This document shows positions 58,414-64,000 of a stretch of 64,000 bases of DNA, in pieces. The DNA comes from Candidatus Eremiobacteraceae bacterium. Lineage in GTDB: Bacteria; Vulcanimicrobiota; Vulcanimicrobiia; Eremiobacterales; Eremiobacteraceae. Each line of letters opens with the position of its first letter. The first letter of the stretch is position 1. The notes beneath the pieces are model-generated. The model did not search any database, was not told where the DNA came from, and saw nothing but the letters and a program-made list of their open reading frames with translations. The stretch is taken from assembly GCA_035314825.1 (NCBI GenBank), contig DATFYX010000072.1:62001-126000 (forward strand), in the 5' to 3' direction. Position numbers and translations under genes: made by a program.

Positions 58414-59664
58414 TTACGGTGTGCCCGCGAAGTTCTGCTGGGTCACGAAGACCCACTTATCCTTGACGGCCTCGTAGAACGAGATGATGCGGTTGGTCGT
58501 GTCGCCGTTCGGGTCGAACGAGAACGTGCCGACGACGCTTGGGAAATCCTTGGTCTGGCGCAGCTGCTCGAGCACCTGCGTGCGCGTCGGCGCTTTGCCG
58601 CCGTTGGCTTTGATCGCCTCGCCGATCGCGTGGATGAGCACCGACGCCGCGGCATACGCGTTGGCCGAATACGGCCCGACCGGCTGCTTGTACTCGGCTT
58701 GGTAGTCCGTGAGGAACCGCGCGGCCGCCGGCAGCTTGGCCGCATTGACCGACGCGACCGTCACCCAGACGTTGTCCGCGGTCGCGCCGGCGTCTTGCAA
58801 GAATTGGTTGTCGCTGATGCCGTCGGCTCCGGCGTACGGAATGGAGCCGAGGCCCGCGTCCGGCATCTGTTTGCGGATCAGTCCGCCCCCCGTCGACGTG
58901 TTGCCGCCGAAGAACACGATGTCGGGATGAGCGCTGGCGATGCGCGTCAGCAACGCGTGGAAGTCCTGCTGGCCCTTGGTGATATGGTCGTGACCGAGCG
59001 ACGTGCCGCCCAGCTTCTTGAACGCGCCCTCCCACTGATCGGCGACGCCCTTGCCGTAGGTCTCGTTATCGTCGACCACATACGCTTTGCGCGCCCCGAG
59101 TTTCGTGTACGCGTAGGTCGCGCCGGCGGGTCCCTGGATGTCGTCGGTCGTGCACACGCGGAAGTAAGCGATCTGGTCCGGGTGGTCTTTGCGCATCGCC
59201 AGCGCATCCGGCCCCTTGGTGAGCGTCGGGTTGGTGTTCGACGGGCTGATGAGCGCGAGCAACAGGCTGTTGGAGAGCGGGATCTCGGCGCGCGCCACGT
59301 TGCTGTTGAACGGTCCGATAACGCCCAGCACGGCAGGATCCGCGCCGAACGATTCGATGTTCTTGGCTCCTTGCGCCGGATCGTGCACGCCGTTGACCGC
59401 GTCGTCGAGCACGTCGGCCTCAAACGTGAATCCGGGCACGACGTTCTTGGCGTTGGCCTGCTTGACCGCGAGTTCGGCGCCGTACTGCGTCGGCACGCCG
59501 ATCGATGCGTCCGCACCCGACACGGGCAGATCGATGCCGATCTTGATGACGTTGCCCGCCGGTCCGGCTCCGCCGGTCGAGGTCGACGACGTCGAGGACT
59601 TTTGCGTGCAGCCGGTCACCAGGATGCCCGCAAGCGCTAATGCGATGACGAAAGGACGATGCAT
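58414..59664 (-). CDS. livK: Branched-chain amino acid ABC transporter substrate-binding lipoprotein
   Basis: The 416-residue periplasmic binding protein has a lipoprotein signal (LALAGILVTGC, lipid at about Cys19) and a Ser/Thr linker. IKIGIDLPVSGADASIG, YGAELAVKQANAKN and VLGVIGPFNSNVARAEIPL follow, the type-I periplasmic fold of LivJ/K. It delivers Leu/Ile/Val or related compounds. ATG 59664 has AAGGAGC nearby. It heads the operon; the divergent NRDE gene starts about 90 bases away. Confidence 0.93.
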   Translation of the reverse strand: MHRPFVIALALAGILVTGCTQKSSTSSTSTGGAGPAGNVIKIGIDLPVSGADASIGVPTQYGAELAVKQANAKNVVPGFTFEADVLDDAVNGVHDPAQGAKNIESFGADPAVLGVIGPFNSNVARAEIPLSNSLLLALISPSNTNPTLTKGPDALAMRKDHPDQIAYFRVCTTDDIQGPAGATYAYTKLGARKAYVVDDNETYGKGVADQWEGAFKKLGGTSLGHDHITKGQQDFHALLTRIASAHPDIVFFGGNTSTGGGLIRKQMPDAGLGSIPYAGADGISDNQFLQDAGATADNVWVTVASVNAAKLPAAARFLTDYQAEYKQPVGPYSANAYAAASVLIHAIGEAIKANGGKAPTRTQVLEQLRQTKDFPSVVGTFSFDPNGDTTNRIISFYEAVKDKWVFVTQQNFAGTP

Positions 59665-59754
59665 GGAGCTCGCTCCTTGATGAAGGTACGAAACGAAAGC
59701 TTTGTCGGGTTCGCGAGCGGGAAAGTCGCTCCTTGCAGACCGAAGCGGACCTGC

Positions 59755-60528
59755 GTGTGCACGCTGCTCATCTGGAAGCACCAGCATCCCGAGTACCCGA
59801 TCATCGTCGCCGCCAACCGCGACGAATTCGAAGGACGTCCGTCCACCGATCCGCTGCGGCTATGCGAACATCCGCTCGTCGTCGGCGGGCGCGACGAGGT
59901 CGCAGGCGGCACGTGGCTGGCGGTGTCTGAGCTCGGCGTCATCGTCGCGCTCACGAATCGGCGCGGAGCTGGGCGGCACGACCCGGCCAAACGCTCGCGC
60001 GGGCAGTTGGTGCTCGAGCTCTCGGGCCTCGCGTCGGCGGCACGGATCGAAGAGCGCCTGCGCCTGGTCGACACAGCCGAATACAATCCATTCGTCTTCG
60101 TGGCGCTCGACCGCGACCGCGGCATCGCAGCGCACGCAGGCGACGACGGCCTGCGCGTCGCCTCGATGCCCGACGGGCTCCACGTGGTCACCAATTGGGA
60201 GATGGACGACGATCGTCATCCGAAATCGCGGCGCACCGCGCAGCTCGCTTCGTCGGTCGACATCGCCGTGGGCGAGCCCGAGTTGATCGATCGCTTGCAC
60301 CGGCTGCTGGGCGACCACGCGCCTGGCGAGCGCGGCGACGACGGGGGCGTGTGCGTTCACCGCCCGCAGGAGCGATACGGCACGCGCTCCAGTGCGATCG
60401 TCACGCTCGCCAAGGGCGGCCCAGCACGCTTCTACTATGGCCGCGGACACGCGTGCGAAAATCGCATGCAAGACGTGTCCGCGCTGTTCCAAAGAGAAGA
60501 TACATCCCGCGCTCGCGTCGAACGATAA
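59755..60528 (+). CDS. NRDE (TANGO2-like) family protein
   Basis: The 257-residue protein starts VCTLLIWKHQHPEYPIIVAANRDEFEGRP, holding the family's N-x-R-D-E motif. GGRDEVAGGTWLAVSE and ALTNRRGAGRHDP also fit. In this family a Cys follows the initiator residue and is thought to act as an Ntn-type nucleophile, which favours GTG 59755. In-frame ATGs at 59659 and 59680 would bury it. Function is unknown; eukaryotic TANGO2 affects lipid and heme handling. Confidence 0.82.
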   Translation: MCTLLIWKHQHPEYPIIVAANRDEFEGRPSTDPLRLCEHPLVVGGRDEVAGGTWLAVSELGVIVALTNRRGAGRHDPAKRSRGQLVLELSGLASAARIEERLRLVDTAEYNPFVFVALDRDRGIAAHAGDDGLRVASMPDGLHVVTNWEMDDDRHPKSRRTAQLASSVDIAVGEPELIDRLHRLLGDHAPGERGDDGGVCVHRPQERYGTRSSAIVTLAKGGPARFYYGRGHACENRMQDVSALFQREDTSRARVER

Positions 60529-60532
60529 AGCG

Positions 60533-61564
60533 ATGCCGTCTCTTTCACCAGACACCCTGATCCGCGAAGTCGTCGAGACGTACAAAGGCTCCGAGGCTGT
60601 CTTCGGCGCGCACGGCCTGCCGTGCGCCGGTTGCCACGTCTCCACGCGCGAAAGCATACGCGGCGGCGCGGGCGTCCACAATCTCGACCTCAACGCGCTC
60701 ATGGCGGATCTCGAACGCTTCATCGCCGACGGAACCGTTCCGCCGCAACGGCACAAGCCGGCCGGCCCGGCGGCTCCGCCCGCTCGCCAGCGAAAGCCGG
60801 GCATCGAACACGTCATCGCGGTGATGTCGGGCAAGGGCGGCGTCGGAAAATCCGCTGTGACGGCGCTGCTTGCGGTCGCATTGCGCCGGCGCGGCGCGAA
60901 CGTCGGCATCCTCGATGCCGACATCACCGGGCCGAGCCAAGCCAAGCTCTTCGGCGTGACCGCCCGCCCGTACCAAGGGGCCGACGGCAAACCGCACCCG
61001 CCCGTCACGCGCACCGGCATCCAGCTCATGTCGATGAATCTGATCCTCGACAACGAGAGCCAAGCAGTGATCTGGCGTGGTCCGATGGTGGCCAAGGCGA
61101 TCAACGAGTTCTACAACGGCTTGGAGTGGGGCAAGGTCGATTACCTTTTCATCGATCTGCCGCCCGGCACGTCCGATGCGCCCCTCACGGTGCTGCAGTC
61201 GCTGCCCGTCTCCGGCACCGTGCTCGTCAGCACGCCGCAGGGGCTAGCGACGATGATCGTCAGCAAAGCGATCAAGCTCGTCCAGCAGCTGCACGCGCCC
61301 ATCTTGGGGCTGGTCGAGAACATGTCGTACTTCATCGATCCGGACACCGGCAAGCGCTTCGAGCCGTTCGGCGCCAGCAAGGGCGTCCAACTGGTCGTCG
61401 AGAGCGGCGCGCCGCTGCTCGCCCAGCTGCCCATCGACCCAACGCTGGCGGCATTGTGCGACGAGGGCAAAGTCGAAGACTACGAATCGTGCGACTATGA
61501 AGCCTTGGCCGGCAACTTCATCAAAGTCTTGCCCGCGCTAGCCGTGGGCGCACCGACCGCGTGA
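60533..61564 (+). CDS. DUF1858-Mrp/ApbC fusion: iron-sulfur carrier P-loop ATPase
   Basis: In the 343-residue protein the first 65 residues form a DUF1858-like module (SPDTLIREVVETYKGSEAVF, then LPCAGCHVSTRESI with two Cys). From about 95 on comes an Mrp ATPase: VIAVMSGKGGVGKSAVTALL, LDADITGPSQAKLFG, VDYLFIDLPPGTSDAPLTV and GLVENMSYF. Mrp proteins load Fe-S clusters onto targets; the usual CPxC near the C-terminus is not seen. Its 3' end overlaps the next gene as GTGA. Confidence 0.88.
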   Translation: MPSLSPDTLIREVVETYKGSEAVFGAHGLPCAGCHVSTRESIRGGAGVHNLDLNALMADLERFIADGTVPPQRHKPAGPAAPPARQRKPGIEHVIAVMSGKGGVGKSAVTALLAVALRRRGANVGILDADITGPSQAKLFGVTARPYQGADGKPHPPVTRTGIQLMSMNLILDNESQAVIWRGPMVAKAINEFYNGLEWGKVDYLFIDLPPGTSDAPLTVLQSLPVSGTVLVSTPQGLATMIVSKAIKLVQQLHAPILGLVENMSYFIDPDTGKRFEPFGASKGVQLVVESGAPLLAQLPIDPTLAALCDEGKVEDYESCDYEALAGNFIKVLPALAVGAPTA

Positions 61565-61953
61565 GGGCCGTCGCGGCCGTCGCGGCCGCGGGGCTGGCGA
61601 TCGTGCTCTCGGGAAGCGTGAGCGGATGCGCGCGCCACGACAACGCGGAGCGCTCGGCGTTACACCTGCCGGTCTATCCGCACGCCAACGCGGTCAGCGT
61701 GCCGCCGCAGATCCGCGCCAAGAACGCCGGCCATGTGATCGAAGTGTTCACGACGTGGGACTCGTTCGACAAAGTGCGCGACTGGTACGCCGCCATGCTG
61801 CCGAAGAGCACGCAGTCGGTGGTCAACGAGGTGGAGCGCCAGGCGACCTTCGCCCTGTTCGACGATCGCCGGCGCAGCGTTCACCTTGAGGTCAGCGGCA
61901 ATCAGGTGGTGATCTATCTATCCGGCACGGACGCGGCCGTCACTGGACGATGA
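61561..61953 (+). CDS. Small lipoprotein of unknown function
   Basis: The 130-residue product has a lipobox (IVLSGSVSGC, Cys23). The mature domain reads LPVYPHANAVSV, IEVFTTWDSFDKVRDWYAAMLPKS and VHLEVSGNQVVIYLSG. The YP-x-A and VxxWY pattern recurs in small secreted proteins of poorly known lineages. It is coupled to the Mrp fusion. The DUF family is not recognised. Confidence 0.65.
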   Translation: MRAVAAVAAAGLAIVLSGSVSGCARHDNAERSALHLPVYPHANAVSVPPQIRAKNAGHVIEVFTTWDSFDKVRDWYAAMLPKSTQSVVNEVERQATFALFDDRRRSVHLEVSGNQVVIYLSGTDAAVTGR

Positions 61954-61962
61954 CCGGCGCTG

Positions 61963-62634
61963 CTACTGGATGATGATGACGGTGCGGATCGGCGGATTCG
62001 ACAAGTAGCCGAAGAAATCGCCGAAGTAGAACATCCCCGTCGTCGCGCCCGTCGAATACGTCTGCGAGCAGACGAAGAGCCCGCAGCCGAGGGCTAGCGT
62101 GCCGGTGGAGAACTCTGGGTACGTGATCGCCGTGCCGGCAGGCAGAGCGGTCGTGCCGTTGGTGTTGGTGAACGTGGCGGGCCAGTTCATGCCGTTGGCC
62201 GGGCCGAGCAAGGATGCGGTGTGTGCGACGGCGTGATCGAAATTCACGAAGACAATCGTCTGGTTGGCGGACACCGTGATGATCTGCGACGGCGCAGCCG
62301 TCGTCACCGGAGACGCGGTGGGCACCGCCGTCAGCACGCCGTATCCGGTGACGACGCCATAAGTCGGATCGGTCGTCGCGGCGACGCCGTTGGAGATCGA
62401 GATGAGGTTCTGCGGCACCGGCGTCGGGGTGGCGCCGGTGGCGGTGGCCGTCGCGGTCGCGGTCGCAGACGGCGTCGGTGTCGGCGTCGTGCTGGTGGCG
62501 CTGTTCGAGCACCCGCCGGCGACCGTCACGGTCGCCATGAGGGCGATCGCCACCGCCGCGGTCGCGCGGACTCCCGGCGAGAGCAGCCATCGAAGCGCGT
62601 CTTGTGTCCGTTGCAATGCGATCCTCGTCCTCAT
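61963..62634 (-). CDS. Cupredoxin-like lipoprotein with low-complexity TPTP/SATAT linker
   Basis: The 223-residue protein has a lipoprotein signal (TVAGGC), then an ATATATATATGATPTP linker encoded by a GC-rich near-repeat. A beta-sandwich follows, with VSANQTIVFVNFDHAVAHTASLLGPA, LPAGTAITYPEFSTGTLALGC and QTYSTGATTGMFYFGDFFGYL. The spacing of His, Cys and Met residues resembles type 1 copper proteins, though the classical C-x-x-H is missing. It is followed with no gap by the TlpA gene's stop. Confidence 0.6.
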   Translation of the reverse strand: MRTRIALQRTQDALRWLLSPGVRATAAVAIALMATVTVAGGCSNSATSTTPTPTPSATATATATATGATPTPVPQNLISISNGVAATTDPTYGVVTGYGVLTAVPTASPVTTAAPSQIITVSANQTIVFVNFDHAVAHTASLLGPANGMNWPATFTNTNGTTALPAGTAITYPEFSTGTLALGCGLFVCSQTYSTGATTGMFYFGDFFGYLSNPPIRTVIIIQ

Positions 62635-63162
62635 CTACATCTGTTCGATGCGCTGCGCCTTTTGCAGCATCATGTCGTAGGTCATCTCGCCGTCGATCGC
62701 TTCGCGGATCACGCCGTTCTTATCGATGAAGAACGAGCTCGGCATGCCCGCGAGGTGCAGCTGCGTTCCCAGCACTTGATCCTGATCGGACCCGACCGGG
62801 AACGTCACGCCGAACCGTTTGGCGAATTGCGCCGCCGTCGCGGGCGCCTCGCCCTGGTCGACCGCGACCACGACGAGTTTGCCACGCTGCTCGCGCGCGA
62901 GGCGCTCGAGCGCGGGCATCTCTCTGCGGCACGGGCCGCACCACGAGGCCCACAGGTTCAACAGCACATCGTGTCCGCGCAGCGTCTGCAGATCCAGATC
63001 ACCGCCCGCGACGAGCGGCACGGTGAGGGCCGGCGTGGTCATGCCGACCACCTGCGCCGGCCCGCGGCTCTGGTCGATCTCGCTCGGGAAAAACGCAGCG
63101 ATCAGGACCACCAGCGCGACCGCGACGACTGCGCCGACGATCCAGCGAAGCACGCCGACCAC
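62635..63162 (-). CDS. TlpA/ResA-type membrane-anchored thiol-disulfide protein
   Basis: The 175-residue protein has an N-terminal TM anchor (about 7-25). A thioredoxin fold follows: LLNLWASWCGPCRREMPALERLA, the redox site CGPC, VVVAVDQGEAPATAAQFAKRFG and LGTQLHLAGMPSSFFIDKNG (cis-Pro loop). ResA-like proteins reduce cytochrome c or copper-site cysteines outside the membrane. With the cupredoxin-like gene downstream, a copper or disulfide role is plausible. Confidence 0.88.
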   Translation of the reverse strand: MVGVLRWIVGAVVAVALVVLIAAFFPSEIDQSRGPAQVVGMTTPALTVPLVAGGDLDLQTLRGHDVLLNLWASWCGPCRREMPALERLAREQRGKLVVVAVDQGEAPATAAQFAKRFGVTFPVGSDQDQVLGTQLHLAGMPSSFFIDKNGVIREAIDGEMTYDMMLQKAQRIEQM

Positions 63163-63246
63163 TTTGCGAGCACGTGCATGCGGCCCTGCCGTACGGCGCG
63201 GCCCAAGCGCGGGTAGGTCGCCGTCGCGGCGCGAAATAGCCGCAGT

Positions 63247-64000
63247 GTGAAGACGATCTCATCCATAGACGACGTGCAGGCGCTGCTGGCCGAGCATCGC
63301 TACGTGGCGGACCGCACGCTCGCCGTGTCCATCTATCTGGCAGCCACGCTTGGCCGCCCGCTGTTCTTAGAGGGCGAAGCCGGCGTCGGCAAGACCGAGG
63401 TCGCAAAGGTGCTGTCCGCGGGCTTGGGCCGGCGGCTCATCCGCTTGCAGTGCTATGAGGGCCTCGACGTCAACCACGCGCTGTACGAGTGGAATTACGC
63501 CAAGCAGATCCTCCACATACGGCTCGCCGAAACGCACGCCGGCGGCGAGGAGCGCGCCAAGATCGAGCGCGAGATCTTCGGTCCGGAATTCCTCATCAAG
63601 CGGCCTCTGCTCCAAGCGATCGACGATCAAAATGCAGCCCCGGCGGTGCTTTTGATCGACGAGATCGACCGGGCGGATGAGGAGTTCGAGGCGTTTCTGC
63701 TCGAGCTGCTCTCCGATTTCCAGGTGACGGTGCCCGAGGTCGGCACGTTCACGGCCACGACGCCGCCGTTGGTCGTGCTGACGAGCAATCGCACGCGCGA
63801 AGTGCACGACGCCCTCAAACGGCGCTGCCTCTATCACTGGATCGACTATCCCGACGTCGCGCGCGAAGCGCTGATCGTCGAATCAAAAGTCCCCGGCGTC
63901 GGACATCGGCTTGCGTTGGAAGCTGCGGCCCTCGTGGCCACGCTGCGCAGCGATTCGTTCTACAAGCATCCAGGCGTGGCCGAGACGATCGACTGGGCGG
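63247..64000 (+). CDS. MoxR-family AAA ATPase, 3' end cut off
   Basis: The frame is open to the window end; the visible 251 residues begin at GTG 63247. They hold LFLEGEAGVGKTEVAKVL (Walker A), QCYEGLDVNHALYEWNYAKQ, AVLLIDEIDRADEEFEAFLLELLSDFQ (Walker B) and PLVVLTSNRTREVHDALKRRC (sensor 1). This is the MoxR subgroup with CoxD-like members that assemble CO dehydrogenase or other metal enzymes. A partner von Willebrand A protein would be expected beyond the edge. Confidence 0.9.
   Translation, partial: MKTISSIDDVQALLAEHRYVADRTLAVSIYLAATLGRPLFLEGEAGVGKTEVAKVLSAGLGRRLIRLQCYEGLDVNHALYEWNYAKQILHIRLAETHAGGEERAKIEREIFGPEFLIKRPLLQAIDDQNAAPAVLLIDEIDRADEEFEAFLLELLSDFQVTVPEVGTFTATTPPLVVLTSNRTREVHDALKRRCLYHWIDYPDVAREALIVESKVPGVGHRLALEAAALVATLRSDSFYKHPGVAETIDWA

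Noticed and set aside
62420-62520. GC-rich near-repeat in the cupredoxin-like gene as a phase-variable tract
   Set aside because: The repeats are degenerate at the DNA level and encode a flexible linker; nothing suggests slippage beyond composition.

Overview
The window is a 64 kb, GC-rich, gene-dense bacterial chromosome segment with about 70 protein genes and no rRNA, tRNA, CRISPR array, transposase or phage gene that I can recognise. Several features suggest an uncultured diderm lineage of the Eremiobacterota/Chloroflexota kind rather than a model phylum: a TonB-type protein, many lipoproteins and secreted proteins with TPTP/PSPS tails, an R3H-domain ATPase beside tmk and holB, family-B and family-X DNA polymerases, and a bifunctional-nuclease domain protein. 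The phylum is inference only; no marker rRNA is present.

Layout. 0-5.4 kb: end of a gamma-carbonic-anhydrase-like gene, a secreted protein, an ispE-nucleotidyltransferase-hypothetical operon (minus strand) and pilT. 5.4-12.6 kb: pdxS-pdxT behind two copies of a perfect palindrome, HNH nuclease, MOSC protein, a response regulator and histidine kinase facing each other across a STAS gene, a quinone oxidoreductase, and a 56-residue gene with a very strong ribosome binding site. 12.9-20 kb: an Orn/Lys/Arg decarboxylase-family gene, R3H ATPase, tmk and holB (compare yaaO-tmk-holB in Bacillus), then a GMC oxidoreductase and its small subunit. 20-30.5 kb: mtnP, BFN nuclease, MscS channel, ychF, glutamate dehydrogenase, a secreted protein, a DUF169 protein, TonB-like protein, queG, sirtuin and a UPF0173 hydrolase. 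30.5-37 kb: arginase-PiT-DUF47 operon, a beta-lactamase-fold hydrolase, then a more AT-rich stretch (34.1-36.1 kb) with a membrane HD-GYP-like protein that has lost metal ligands and, antisense to its 3' flank, a 53-residue protein made largely of 11-residue repeats, followed by ilvE. 37-46 kb: permease, a membrane protein/winged-helix pair with its own palindrome, uppS, Rieske oxygenase, PHP phosphoesterase, polX, nicotinate phosphoribosyltransferase. 46-54.8 kb: a broken SGNH lipoprotein, two Pro-rich secreted proteins, family-B polymerase, Gfo/Idh/MocA oxidoreductase, methyltransferase, beta-propeller, and a phasin-like/DUF1269 pair. 54.9-64 kb: a complete livKHMGF branched-chain amino acid ABC operon, NRDE protein, a DUF1858-Mrp fusion, lipoproteins, a TlpA thioredoxin and the start of a MoxR ATPase.

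The most unusual things are: (1) a family of short perfect hairpins with a 2-3 T loop, each directly preceded by TGTAGT/C, including one translated in frame inside the R3H ATPase gene; (2) the 11-residue-repeat mini-protein; (3) the degenerate HD-GYP membrane protein; and (4) three genes whose homology and ribosome binding sites point to ATA, ACG and CTG start codons.
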